64,000 bases of DNA from Streptomyces phaeolivaceus (GTDB taxonomy: Bacteria > Actinomycetota > Actinomycetes > Streptomycetales > Streptomycetaceae), in NCBI RefSeq assembly GCF_009184865.1, contig NZ_CP045096.1, forward strand, positions 6,820,001 through 6,884,000, given 5' to 3'. Both the position numbers and the translations under genes were made by a program. Below the pieces are notes generated by a model, which searched no databases, had not been told where the DNA came from, and was given only the letters and a program-made list of their open reading frames with translations. Shown here piece after piece: positions 52,841 to 61,327 of the stretch (its first letter is position 1; each line of letters begins with the position of its first letter).

Positions 52841-53884
52841 ATGACCACCACTGTTGCCGCCTACGCGGCGCCCGCCGCCAAGGCTCCGCTGGAGCGCACC
52901 ACGATCGAGCGCCGCGAGGTCGGTGAGCACGACGTTCTGATCGACATCAAGTACGCCGGAATCTGTCACTCGGACATCCACCAGGCCCGTGAGGGCTGGG
53001 GCGAGGCGATCTTCCCGATGGTCCCCGGCCATGAGATCGCCGGTGTCGTCGAGGCCGTCGGCTCCGGTGTCACCAAGTTCGCCGTCGGCGACAAGGTCGG
53101 CGTCGGCTGCATGGTCGACTCCTGCCGCGAGTGCGAGAACTGCCGGGCGGGCCTGGAGCAGTACTGCCTGAAGGGCAGCGTCGGCACGTACAACGCCGTC
53201 GGCAAGGACGGCGAGCCCACCTACGGCGGCTACGCGGAGAAGATCGTCGTCGACGAGGCCTTCACCGTACGCATCCCCGACGGCATCGCCCTCGACGAGG
53301 CCGCGCCCCTGCTGTGCGCCGGCATCACCACGTACTCCCCGCTCAGGCACTGGAACGCCGGCCCCGGCAAGAAGGTCGCCGTCGTCGGTCTCGGCGGCCT
53401 CGGCCACATGGGCGTCAAGCTCGCGAACGCGCTGGGCGCCGAGGTGACCGTCCTGTCGCAGTCCCTCCGCAAGAAGGACGACGGTCTGAAGCTGGGCGCG
53501 ACGCACTACTACGCCACGAGCGACGAGGCGACGTTCAAGGAGCTGGCGGGCACGTTCGACCTCATCCTGTCGACGGTCTCGGCTCCGCTGAACCTCGACG
53601 CGTACCTGTCGTTGCTGAAGACCGACGGTGCCTTCGTGAACGTCGGCGCGCCCGAGGAGCCCGTCGCGCTCAACCTCTTCTCCGTCATCGCCGGCCGCAA
53701 GACCCTGGCGGGGTCCGGCATCGGTGGCATCCAGGAGACCCAGGAGATGCTCGACTTCTGCGCCGAGCACGGCCTCGGCGCCGAGATCGAACTCATCCGC
53801 GCGGACCAGATCAACGAGGCGTACGAGCGGGTGCTGTCGAGCGACGTCCGCTACCGGTTCGTGATCGACACGTCGACGATCTGA
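52841..53884 (+). CDS. zinc-dependent NAD(P) alcohol dehydrogenase (CAD/YahK type)
   Basis: A 347-residue medium-chain dehydrogenase of the cinnamyl-alcohol branch. Catalytic zinc ligands are Cys in GICHSDIH and Glu/His in PGHEIAG. The structural zinc site is [15 protein letters not shown]. The nucleotide-binding fold is [14 protein letters not shown], and [13 protein letters not shown] follows the second strand, suggesting NADP specificity. It probably reduces aldehydes. The ATG at 52841 has CAGGAGA 8-9 nt upstream. Divergent from the XRE regulator. Confidence 0.92.
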   Translation: MTTTVAAYAAPAAKAPLERTTIERREVGEHDVLIDIKYAGICHSDIHQAREGWGEAIFPMVPGHEIAGVVEAVGSGVTKFAVGDKVGVGCMVDSCRECENCRAGLEQYCLKGSVGTYNAVGKDGEPTYGGYAEKIVVDEAFTVRIPDGIALDEAAPLLCAGITTYSPLRHWNAGPGKKVAVVGLGGLGHMGVKLANALGAEVTVLSQSLRKKDDGLKLGATHYYATSDEATFKELAGTFDLILSTVSAPLNLDAYLSLLKTDGAFVNVGAPEEPVALNLFSVIAGRKTLAGSGIGGIQETQEMLDFCAEHGLGAEIELIRADQINEAYERVLSSDVRYRFVIDTSTI

Positions 53885-53940
53885 GCGAGCGGACACCCAC
53901 TGCTGGGTGAGCCAAGGACGCCGACTCCGGCTCCGGCCGG

Positions 53941-55077
53941 TCAGTCGGCGTCGGAACCGGTTCCGCGACGCTCGACAGCGTACATGTTGCAGTTGGGGTA
54001 CCTCGGGCAGTGTTTGAGCTGAACGTCCTTGTCGTGGAAGTTCGTGTAACGCCTCGCCATTCCCCCTGATGCCTTGGGGGCGGATTTGAAGGGTGTGAAC
54101 GTCTTGTTGCACCTGCACGGCTTCGACGACCCCTCGTCGAAATGGTCGTACTTCGTGCTGTCGCCGACCTTTCGGTGATACACGATCTCCCCCGGTTGCA
54201 GTTCGCGCTTTTCGTGCGGCGAATGGATATCCATGTCAAGGGCGATAGGGATCAATGTCTGCCGCGTATGCGTCAGCAGGTTCGAGAAGGATGAACCCGG
54301 GGTGCCCACGATCAATTCCGTGACCTCGTCACTCTTTTCGTGCGCAACCTTCTGGGACGACTGCCAGCCACGCAGCCGTATCTTCGTATCGATCGTGTCG
54401 CGAAGTTGAGGGCCTCGCGCGCGCAGCTGGGTGGTACGCGTGATGAATTGGGCGCGCATCCCGAGCACCGAGGCGACCGTGCGAATCTGGGACTGCCAGT
54501 CAGCCGGCACGTCGATGTATCCGGAAACCGAGGGATCGCCGAGCCACAGGAGATTCTTCGGCTTGGAGAGTTCGGGCAGGGTGATCTCGCGGACGTTGAA
54601 CTCCTTCCACCACATCTCCAGGTACTCCGTCACGTCACAGGCATCCTCGGCGATGTCCACGGGGAGCGATTCCGTGTGTACTTCCACGACCTCCGGCGGT
54701 TTGCTCGCGGAAGTGGCGACCCGCAGCGAGACGAAATATGTGTCTGTGCCGTCTTTTCCTCTGACGAGAGATGCCTGCAAGAACTCGTGGAGGTTGTCTT
54801 CGCGCCTACGCATCAGTGCCACGCCCGGTGAGTTGACGACTTCCCGCGCGCAGACGAGCGCCGTTCCGGTGGAGAGGCCTCCTTGCCGGAGCTGGCTGAG
54901 CACATCGTTGAGGAACCCTGAGCCACTCCTGCGTTCAAGGTGTTGGCGCAGGAGGGAGTACCCGCGTCTCTCGCCGAGGATGAGATCGGCTGGATCGCCG
55001 GTCAACTCCTCGTAGGCACCTTCCCGCTGAATCAGCAGCGCGAGGTTACATGCGGCCCTGCCGCTTTTCGCAGCCAT
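53941..55077 (-). CDS. accessory-module gene 2: protein of unknown function with C-terminal Cys cluster
   Basis: A 378-residue protein that I cannot place in a family. N-terminal helices (ACNLALLIQREGAYEELTGD, RRGYSLLRQHLERRSGSGFL) precede a region with several strands (TDTYFVSLRVATSASKPPEV, WWKEFNVREITLPELSKPKN, LWLGDPSVSGYIDVP). The C-terminal 50 residues contain CRC and CPRYPNC, a probable zinc knuckle, together with basic residues. Starting at ATG 55077 it lies 19 bp downstream of the partner gene, so both are probably one operon. The local GC is visibly lower than in flanking genes. Nucleic-acid binding is inferred only from the Cys/basic end. Confidence 0.6.
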   Translation of the reverse strand: MAAKSGRAACNLALLIQREGAYEELTGDPADLILGERRGYSLLRQHLERRSGSGFLNDVLSQLRQGGLSTGTALVCAREVVNSPGVALMRRREDNLHEFLQASLVRGKDGTDTYFVSLRVATSASKPPEVVEVHTESLPVDIAEDACDVTEYLEMWWKEFNVREITLPELSKPKNLLWLGDPSVSGYIDVPADWQSQIRTVASVLGMRAQFITRTTQLRARGPQLRDTIDTKIRLRGWQSSQKVAHEKSDEVTELIVGTPGSSFSNLLTHTRQTLIPIALDMDIHSPHEKRELQPGEIVYHRKVGDSTKYDHFDEGSSKPCRCNKTFTPFKSAPKASGGMARRYTNFHDKDVQLKHCPRYPNCNMYAVERRGTGSDAD

Positions 55078-55096
55078 GTCCGGATGCCGTATGAGA

Positions 55097-56056
55097 TTAG
55101 AGGTCGCCGAGCAGGTGTTCGGCCCGGATGGGAATGTCTGCCAGCTCCGCGTACGACATACGGTCGATCGCGCGGTGGACGATCTCGCGCAGCCTTTCGA
55201 GATCGCTCCCGCCCGCCGCGCGTGCGTCCCGGGTTTCGGACGTCGACGCGGGCCTGACGTTCTTGTTCGCAGCCCTGTACGTCGGAGAACTCGACGATGC
55301 CGACGACCGCTCAGGTGGCAGAGGGGTGGTGAGATCGTGCCAGGCGACGGCGTGCTGATCCGCCCAGGCGCGCACATGGGCGCCCACCTTGTTCTGCAGT
55401 TCGGCACGCCACTCGAGGGCGAGCCCTCGTGAGTCCAGCACATGCCGGAAGGAGCGCAGCGGCGCGTCCGGTGCCAGCGCGGCGAGCAAGGCGGCACGGT
55501 CGGCGGGTGGCTGCCTGAGCGCCCATGCGCGCATCCATTCCTTCTGTGCCTCCGGGGTCACCGGCTCGATCGCGCGAAAGCGATCCGGTTGGGAGACCCA
55601 GGTGGGCTCGTCGTGTTCGTCCACCGGGTAGACGAACGCCCGGGACGTCCGGGAGTCCCAGAGCCGCCGGTGTCCGTCATGCCATTCGACGAACGCGGCC
55701 CACACATCGGACTTGAAGCGGCTGCGCGCCAGGGAGGTGTTCGAATCGTCGCGCTTGTGACCCTGTTCCAGCTTCGCGGTGGTCACCGCAAGGTTCTCGT
55801 CCGGCAGCAGGATGCCTGTGTGATTGGTCGCCAGCCGCTCCGTCCGTACGTGGCCGGCTTCGGCGGCGGCCTCGACGAACTCGCGCCACGTTCCGAAGCC
55901 GTAGTCCTGCTCGTTCTTGCCTTGCGTCGCCTGGACGAACGCCGGCTTCACGCCGGCGCTGGTGGTGACACGCCCGGCGGACCGCCATTCCCGTACGACG
56001 TCGACCAGCGTCGCGAAGGCGGATTCTCTCTGCTTCGACAGCTCAGGTTCGGTCAT
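55097..56056 (-). CDS. accessory-module gene 1: possible OST-HTH/LOTUS-like domain protein
   Basis: A 319-residue protein. Residues about 12-75 (ESAFATLVDVVREWRSAGRV, VKPAFVQATQGKN, DYGFGTWREFVEAAAEAG) resemble an OST-HTH/LOTUS domain, a winged-helix RNA-binding fold with the conserved YGF turn (52-54) seen in bacterial proteins beside NYN nucleases. The assignment is mine by eye. The middle is helical with many Trp (FVEWHDGHRRLWDSRTSRAF, EWMRAWALRQ). The last part is low-complexity, ending in ELADIPIRAEHLLGDL. The ATG at 56056 is preceded by GAGGGG. A 22-bp palindrome overlaps the upstream region. It lies in a region variable between Streptomyces, as I recall, and may belong to a defence or mobile function. 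Confidence 0.5.
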   Translation of the reverse strand: MTEPELSKQRESAFATLVDVVREWRSAGRVTTSAGVKPAFVQATQGKNEQDYGFGTWREFVEAAAEAGHVRTERLATNHTGILLPDENLAVTTAKLEQGHKRDDSNTSLARSRFKSDVWAAFVEWHDGHRRLWDSRTSRAFVYPVDEHDEPTWVSQPDRFRAIEPVTPEAQKEWMRAWALRQPPADRAALLAALAPDAPLRSFRHVLDSRGLALEWRAELQNKVGAHVRAWADQHAVAWHDLTTPLPPERSSASSSSPTYRAANKNVRPASTSETRDARAAGGSDLERLREIVHRAIDRMSYAELADIPIRAEHLLGDL

Positions 56057-56078
56057 GACATGTGCCCCTCTAAAGTGA

Positions 56079-56100
56079 GATAGCCCCATCGGGGGCTATC
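56079..56100. promoter_or_regulatory. palindromic operator upstream of the accessory module
   Basis: GATAGCCCC and GGGGCTATC are perfect inverted arms separated by ATCG (reading CGAT on the other strand), 22-23 bp upstream of the module start codon. Probable regulator binding site. Confidence 0.5.
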
Positions 56101-56246
56101 GAGAAGAAAACATGTCGTTGCCGCGCCTTGGCAGTGGCTCGCGTGACCTCTGCGGAAATCCGCACCGGTCAGACCCCGTAGGGGGACTTCACCTGCCAGC
56201 ACCACGACGGTTGCGTTGCTGCGGCTGTGTCCCGAGGTTGCCGTTT

Positions 56247-56271
56247 GATCATTTAGACGGGCTAGATGATC
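56247..56271. promoter_or_regulatory. second dyad upstream of the accessory module
   Basis: GATCATTTAG and CTAGATGATC (9 of 10 complementary) with a 5-bp spacer, in AT-rich DNA unlike the surroundings. This could be an operator for a diverging or lost regulator gene. The 56104-56381 gap shows no other feature except a chance 75-codon frame. Confidence 0.45.
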
Positions 56272-56381
56272 CAACGTCAATTAAGTTCTTCGCAGGGAGC
56301 GACCCCGCTGACCGTCATTGTAACGCAGCTGGCCAGCAACGTCACTCGGTCTGATGGCAGAGCCGTCGTCCGGCACGTTCC

Positions 56382-57047
56382 TCAGCCCTCGGCCTTCGCC
56401 ACGCCGATCGGGCAGGACAGGCCCGTGCCGCCGATGCCGCAGTAGCCCGCCGGGTTCTTGTCCAGGTACTGCTGGTGGTAGGGCTCGGCCGGGTAGAAGG
56501 TGCGGCCCTCCGCCGGGAGGATCTCGGTGGTGATGTCGCCGTGGCCGGCGGCGGTCAGGACCTGCTGGTAGGCCTCGCGGGAGGCTTCGGCGGCCTTGGC
56601 CTGGGCCGGGGTGTGGGTGTAGACGGCGGAGCGGTACTGAGTGCCTACGTCATTGCCCTGCCGGTAGCCCTGCGTGGGGTTGTGGGCCTCCCAGAAGACC
56701 TGGAGGAGACGCTCGTAGGAGATCAGGGCGGGGTCGTAGACCACGCGGACCGCCTCCGTGTGGCCGGTGAGGCCGGAGCAGACCTCCTCGTAGGTGGGGT
56801 TCTCCGTGTAGCCGCCCTGGTAGCCGACGAGGGTCGTCCACACACCGGCCGGGAGCTGCCAGAACTTCCGCTCGGCGCCCCAGAAGCAGCCGAGGCCGAA
56901 GTCGGCCGTCTCGTACCCCTCCGGGTAGGGGCCGAGGAGCGGGGTGCCGAGGACGGTGTGCCGGTCCGGGACGGTGAACGGCAGCTCGGCGCGGCCACGC
57001 AGAGCCTGCTCGGGGGTGGGCAGCTGGGGCGTGCGGCCGAAGAGCAT
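56382..57047 (-). CDS. msrA: peptide-methionine (S)-S-oxide reductase
   Basis: A 221-residue MsrA that repairs oxidised methionine with thioredoxin. The catalytic Cys is in [14 protein letters not shown], followed by [52 protein letters not shown] and a resolving Cys near [13 protein letters not shown] at the C-terminus. The ATG at 57047 has a very strong AAGGAGGAGGA ribosome-binding site. It borders the accessory module. Confidence 0.95.
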   Translation of the reverse strand: MLFGRTPQLPTPEQALRGRAELPFTVPDRHTVLGTPLLGPYPEGYETADFGLGCFWGAERKFWQLPAGVWTTLVGYQGGYTENPTYEEVCSGLTGHTEAVRVVYDPALISYERLLQVFWEAHNPTQGYRQGNDVGTQYRSAVYTHTPAQAKAAEASREAYQQVLTAAGHGDITTEILPAEGRTFYPAEPYHQQYLDKNPAGYCGIGGTGLSCPIGVAKAEG

Positions 57048-57177
57048 GGGAACTCCTCCTCCTTGGGGCTCGGAAAGAGCGGGCGGTACCTGAGGAACGT
57101 TCCGGCTACCGCCCGCATTCCGCACAGCGTTTCGCGCAGCGTCCCGGGGCGCGTTCCGTACTCGCGGCCTCGCCCGC

Positions 57178-58281
57178 TCAGTTTGTCGAGCGCGTCGCCG
57201 TCGCCGCGACCGCCTGTGCCGACGAGTTCCGGATGCGGCAGTAGAACGCGGCCATCGCCTCGCCGTCGCCCCGGTAGCGCCACGGCAGCGCTTCGACGTA
57301 CCCGTCGACCAGCTTGAACTGTTCGAGCGCGGCCTCGTCGCGGTCCTGGAGGGAGAGGTAGTACGCGAGGAGGTGCCGGAGTTCCGGGAGACGCGGGTGG
57401 GCCGGATCGGCCGCCGCCGCGTCCGCGAGGCCCGCGTCCACGCGGCCGATCATCCTCGGCGTACGGTCCACGTCGTTGTCGTCCGAGGTGTCGTGCTCGA
57501 AGTGCGCGATCAGCGGGAACGCGGTCAGCAGACTGCCCAACGGCGCCCGCGCCGCCGCCCGCTCGGCGAACTCGACCGCCAGCTTCTCCGAACCCCGCCA
57601 CTTCGCACACCAGTACTGAAGCGCCGAGAAATGGGCCTCGTAGTGGTGCGGCGCCCGCGCGGTGATCTCCGTCCAGAGCCTGTCCATCTCGGAGTGCGGA
57701 TAGCCGAGCCCGAGCGCGACCCAGATCTCGGTGATGTACGGCGTCGGGTCGTCCGGATGGAGCGCCGCCGCCCGGCCGATCTCCTCGCGGGAACGTTCCA
57801 GCATCCGGTGGAAGCCCCCGAACTGCTCACCGGTCGTGTGCCTGGCCGGCTTCCCGCCACGCAGCTCCCAGGCCAGGACGACCGTGCTGCGGGCCCGTAC
57901 GACGGCCGCGTCCGGGTCGTCGGGCCGGTCCGACTCCCAGGCGAGCAGCCAGTCGTCCTCCCGCGCCGCGATCTCGCCCAGCAGATACGCGGCCCAGGAC
58001 CGGCGCTCCCAGTCCCGGCCGATGTCCCGCATCAGCTTGGCGGCGGCCTTCCAGTCGCCGCCGCGCACGGCGGCCAGCGCCGATTCCGTACCGGCCGGGA
58101 GCGGGCCCGCGAGCCCGGTGTGCTGCCGTTCGGCGGGCAGCAGCCCCATCGCCTCGGCGATCTCCTGGGCGGCGTCGCCACCGGGGAAGAAGAACTCCTT
58201 GAGGAAGACCCAGGCCATCCAGAGCCCGAAGAGCACGGTCGGCACCGCCAGGACGGCCAGTGTCCACAGCAGTACGGTCAT
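57178..58281 (-). CDS. membrane-anchored helical-repeat protein (paralogue A)
   Basis: A 367-residue protein with an N-terminal membrane helix ([20 protein letters not shown]) and a cytosolic or external part built of helical repeats resembling TPR or SEL1 repeats. The stretch [20 protein letters not shown], then [10 protein letters not shown] and PLIAHFEH, is shared closely with the protein at 60096-61214. No enzyme motif is visible. The ATG overlaps the stop of the M48 protease gene upstream (ATGA), so the two are co-translated. A partner or substrate adaptor of the protease is an inference from that coupling. Confidence 0.7.
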   Translation of the reverse strand: MTVLLWTLAVLAVPTVLFGLWMAWVFLKEFFFPGGDAAQEIAEAMGLLPAERQHTGLAGPLPAGTESALAAVRGGDWKAAAKLMRDIGRDWERRSWAAYLLGEIAAREDDWLLAWESDRPDDPDAAVVRARSTVVLAWELRGGKPARHTTGEQFGGFHRMLERSREEIGRAAALHPDDPTPYITEIWVALGLGYPHSEMDRLWTEITARAPHHYEAHFSALQYWCAKWRGSEKLAVEFAERAAARAPLGSLLTAFPLIAHFEHDTSDDNDVDRTPRMIGRVDAGLADAAAADPAHPRLPELRHLLAYYLSLQDRDEAALEQFKLVDGYVEALPWRYRGDGEAMAAFYCRIRNSSAQAVAATATRSTN

Positions 58282-59918
58282 CGCGGTGCGTCCGTTTCTC
58301 GGGCGGCGGGGCCCTGCGGTGTGGGCAGCAGCGTGCGCAGCGGGCCCGTGTCGGGACGGTCGGCGACCGCCGCGGCGATCGCGGCGTCGAGATCGGTCTC
58401 CGTGCCGTCCGGCGTGGGCGGCAGCCGCACCACGACCGGCTCGGCCCAGGAGAAGTCCCAGCTCAGCCGGGAGTGCGCGTGCAGTTCGGCGAGCACCATG
58501 CGCTCCAGCCCGTCCGCCAGCGAGGGCCGTACGAACTCGCGGAACGCCCGCCCCCGCGCCTCGGCCGCCTCGTCGGACATCGGCAGCCGCCGCGCCAGCT
58601 GCCACAGCTGACCGTCGTCGATCACCCTCAGCAGCGCGGCCAGCGAAGGCCGGTCCTTCGTGTACCTCGCCAGCGCCCGGTGCAGCGGGGTGTCGAGGGT
58701 GGCGAAACGCGCGTCCATCGAGCCGTCGAGCAGCTCCGGCCAGTCGGCGGTGCGCCGGAACCCCAGCACGTTCTCGGTGAGCACCGCGTCCTCCAGCGCC
58801 ACCAGCACACGGTCCGGGTCGGCGAGCAGACCGATCGCCGCGCCCCTGGCCTCGTCCGCGCGGCCGTCGGCGGGCAGCGCCTCGATCCGCGCGACACGGT
58901 CGGCGATCGGCGGGTGCGAGTCGTACGGCGAGGCCGGCTCGGTCGGCAACTCGGTGCGCAGGCCCACCAGTTCGAGCTGACGGCCGGAGAGCAGCCGTCC
59001 GTAGCCGCCGAAGAACTCGCCGCGCGGCGGCATCAGCCGGGCCTCGGCCCCGAGCGTGGCGTAGCTGTTCATGTAGAAGTCGTACGCGGTGTCCAGCACC
59101 GGTATCTCGCGCAGCGCCGACGCGGTGGCGTCCCGGCCGGCGACGTGGACGGAGGCGTCGTCGGCGGCGTACTCCTGGCGGCGCGCACCGGCGAGCGTGG
59201 CGCGGATGTACAGCTTGGCGTAGGCCATGTAGAGCTTCGCCAGCGCGCGGTACGTGAGGCCCACGTGCCGGGTGTCGATCTCCCCGGTCTTCTTCCCCTT
59301 GGCCGCGGCCTTGGCGTTCTTCTTCTCCTGCCGGGCCCGCTCGCGTCCGGCGCTCCGGTCCGCCAGCTCCTCGAAGTGCCGGATGGCGCGCAGCACTTGG
59401 GCCCGGCAGCGCACGGTGATCGCGGCGTGCCGGGTGTCGGCGTTGGAGTAGTGGCCCAGCTCATGGGCGAGGACGGCGCGCAGTTGCGCCTCGGTCAGCC
59501 CCTGGAGCAGGGGTACGCCGAGGTAGAGGCGGCGCCTGCCGGGCAGCAGGCCGAGCAGCCGGGCGTCCTCGGCGACGGCGGCGTTGACGTCGGCGGTCAG
59601 CACGATCCGGGCGGGCGCCCGGGTGCCGACCCGGTCGGCCGACTCCCGTACCGCGCGCCACAGTCCGGGTTCCTCGGCCTCCGTCACCGGCAGGCCCGGC
59701 GGCTCCTCGCCCTTCGGCGTCCGCAGCATGAACAGCCCGCGGACCAGCGGGACCGCGAGCAGTGCGGAGACCACGTACAGCTTGACGGCGACGCCCCACG
59801 GGGCGTGCAGGTGGAGGAGGTAGTCGGCGCCGGCGAGCGCCGCGAGCAGGGTCACGCCGAGCAGATGGAAGCCGGCGAGCAGCACGAGGGCGCGCAGCGC
59901 GCGCAGGGTCGCGCCCAT
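58278..59918 (-). CDS. M48-family membrane metallopeptidase
   Basis: A 546-residue zinc protease. Two N-terminal membrane helices (LRALVLLAGFHLLGVTLLAA; VAVKLYVVSALLAVPLVRGL) precede the M48 domain with HELGH (152-156) and a third zinc ligand Glu in QEYAADDASV. The long C-terminal part (about 340-546) is extra to HtpX/Ste24-like enzymes and of unknown role. M48 enzymes degrade misfolded membrane proteins or process prenylated peptides. The ATG at 59918 is chosen because it places the first helix at the N-terminus; an ATG at 59963 is open too. It overlaps the downstream repeat-protein gene by 4 bp. Confidence 0.85.
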   Translation of the reverse strand: MGATLRALRALVLLAGFHLLGVTLLAALAGADYLLHLHAPWGVAVKLYVVSALLAVPLVRGLFMLRTPKGEEPPGLPVTEAEEPGLWRAVRESADRVGTRAPARIVLTADVNAAVAEDARLLGLLPGRRRLYLGVPLLQGLTEAQLRAVLAHELGHYSNADTRHAAITVRCRAQVLRAIRHFEELADRSAGRERARQEKKNAKAAAKGKKTGEIDTRHVGLTYRALAKLYMAYAKLYIRATLAGARRQEYAADDASVHVAGRDATASALREIPVLDTAYDFYMNSYATLGAEARLMPPRGEFFGGYGRLLSGRQLELVGLRTELPTEPASPYDSHPPIADRVARIEALPADGRADEARGAAIGLLADPDRVLVALEDAVLTENVLGFRRTADWPELLDGSMDARFATLDTPLHRALARYTKDRPSLAALLRVIDDGQLWQLARRLPMSDEAAEARGRAFREFVRPSLADGLERMVLAELHAHSRLSWDFSWAEPVVVRLPPTPDGTETDLDAAIAAAVADRPDTGPLRTLLPTPQGPAARETDAPR

Positions 59919-60095
59919 TGGGCAGTGGTCCCCCCACGGGAAAGATCGCGAACGATCATTCATGCCATGACATCGGACGGTCGCGGACGTGTCCATGACC
60001 AAGTGGTGTGAGGGGCGGAGTATTTCGTACGGATGTACGGGGTCGCAAGGGCTTACTGGGAGTGTCGGACGCCCCCGGAGGGCCTCGCCTCGGCC

Positions 60096-61214
60096 TCAGT
60101 GCGGCAGCGTCGCCGGGGTGCCGCCGTTCGCCTCGTAGCCCGCCACCGCCAGGGCCCGGTATATCGCGTAGTCGGCGGCCGGGTCCGAGGTGAGGGTCCA
60201 GGGGAGGGCGCCCACATGGCCGTCGACGTGGACGAGCTGGTTCATGGCCTCGGACCAGCGCTCGGAGCGGACCAGGAAGAAGATCAGCAGATGGCGGACA
60301 TGGGCCAGCATCGGGTCGTCGGGCCGCGCCGCGTGCACCGCGAACAGGGCACCGTGGATCGCCTTGGTGACGACCTCGCTCTGGTAGAAGCCCTGCACCA
60401 GGTTCACCTCGGGCAGGTGCTCGAACACCGCGAAGAGCGGCATGGCCGCCAGCAGCGAGCCCTGCGGCGCGCGGGCCGCCGCCGCCTCGGCGAAGGAGTA
60501 CGCCAGCTCCCGCGAGCCGTGCCACTTCCCGCACCAGTAGTGCAGGGCCGCGAGATGGGCGCCCATGTGCTCCGGCGCCCGGTCCAGGATCCTCAGCCAG
60601 AGCTGCTCGAACTCCTCACGGGAGTACGCGAGCCCCCGCGCCACCGACAGCTCGACGATGTACGGGATCGGGTCGCCCGGGGCCAGCAGTGCCGCGTCGC
60701 CGCAGGCCGACCTGGCCTCCTCCATGATGATCCGGAAGTCGTCCGTGCCCGGCGACGACGTCCGCCACGCCTGCTGCACCAGGAACTCCGCGTGCACCGC
60801 CGCGCCGCCCGCGTCCTTGGGCGCCTCCGCGCGCCACACCCGCAGCCACTGCCCGCCCGGCGTCTCGCCCACTCCGCCGGGCCGCTGCGCCAGCTCCAGC
60901 GCCGCCGCGCCCGCGAACGCCTGCACCCGCTGCCACCGGACCTCACCGGCCGCCTCCGTACCCGCCAGCAGCTGCTTCGCCGCGCGGTGGTCGTGCGACC
61001 GCTGCACCACGTCGAGCACATCCAGCAGATCCTGGTCCGGCCCCGGCATCCGCACGTCCAGCAGCTCCTGCCGCACGAACCCGTAGCTCGCCGGGTCCGC
61101 CGCGTCCGGATGCCCCGCCTCGACCTGCTGAATACCGGCCCGCCGACGCGCCAGGATCGGCCACGCCACAAAGCCGATCATGAGCATCGCCATCAGGACC
61201 CAGAGAATCTCCAT
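60096..61214 (-). CDS. membrane-anchored helical-repeat protein (paralogue B)
   Basis: A 372-residue protein with an N-terminal membrane helix (ILWVLMAMLMIGFVAWPILA) followed by a helical-repeat domain. The segment YWCGKWHGSRELAYSFAEAA, then AARAPQGSLL and MPLFAVFEHL, matches paralogue A (57178-58281) nearly position for position. The two genes flank the M48 protease gene on the same strand. Function unknown; most likely they arose by duplication. The gap to the protease gene (59919-60095) shows no feature. Confidence 0.7.
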   Translation of the reverse strand: MEILWVLMAMLMIGFVAWPILARRRAGIQQVEAGHPDAADPASYGFVRQELLDVRMPGPDQDLLDVLDVVQRSHDHRAAKQLLAGTEAAGEVRWQRVQAFAGAAALELAQRPGGVGETPGGQWLRVWRAEAPKDAGGAAVHAEFLVQQAWRTSSPGTDDFRIIMEEARSACGDAALLAPGDPIPYIVELSVARGLAYSREEFEQLWLRILDRAPEHMGAHLAALHYWCGKWHGSRELAYSFAEAAAARAPQGSLLAAMPLFAVFEHLPEVNLVQGFYQSEVVTKAIHGALFAVHAARPDDPMLAHVRHLLIFFLVRSERWSEAMNQLVHVDGHVGALPWTLTSDPAADYAIYRALAVAGYEANGGTPATLPH

Positions 61215-61313
61215 ACGACAAGGGTTCCAGAAGCCACTGACAATTGCCCAACCCGGTCGGGGCCCGAACCTCGGTCCCCTCCCCGGAAGGCGCCCTGCCC
61301 CCCTCCGACCGCT

Positions 61314-61319
61314 TAGGCT
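61314..61319 (+). promoter_or_regulatory. predicted -10 element (TAGGCT) of metB
   Basis: TAGGCT ends 8 nt before the metB ATG, with no ribosome-binding site. A leaderless or one-base leader is likely. Confidence 0.4.
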
Positions 61320-61327
61320 CGGCAGCT

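Noticed and set aside
56053..56280. A 75-codon frame upstream of the accessory module whose stop overlaps the module start (ATGA)
   Set aside because: It crosses both dyads, has no ribosome-binding site and no recognisable composition; the overlap is probably accidental, though leader-peptide coupling cannot be excluded.
53885..56381. Integrative element with attachment sites around the accessory module
   Set aside because: I found no tRNA, integrase or direct repeats at the borders, so only a variable locus can be claimed.
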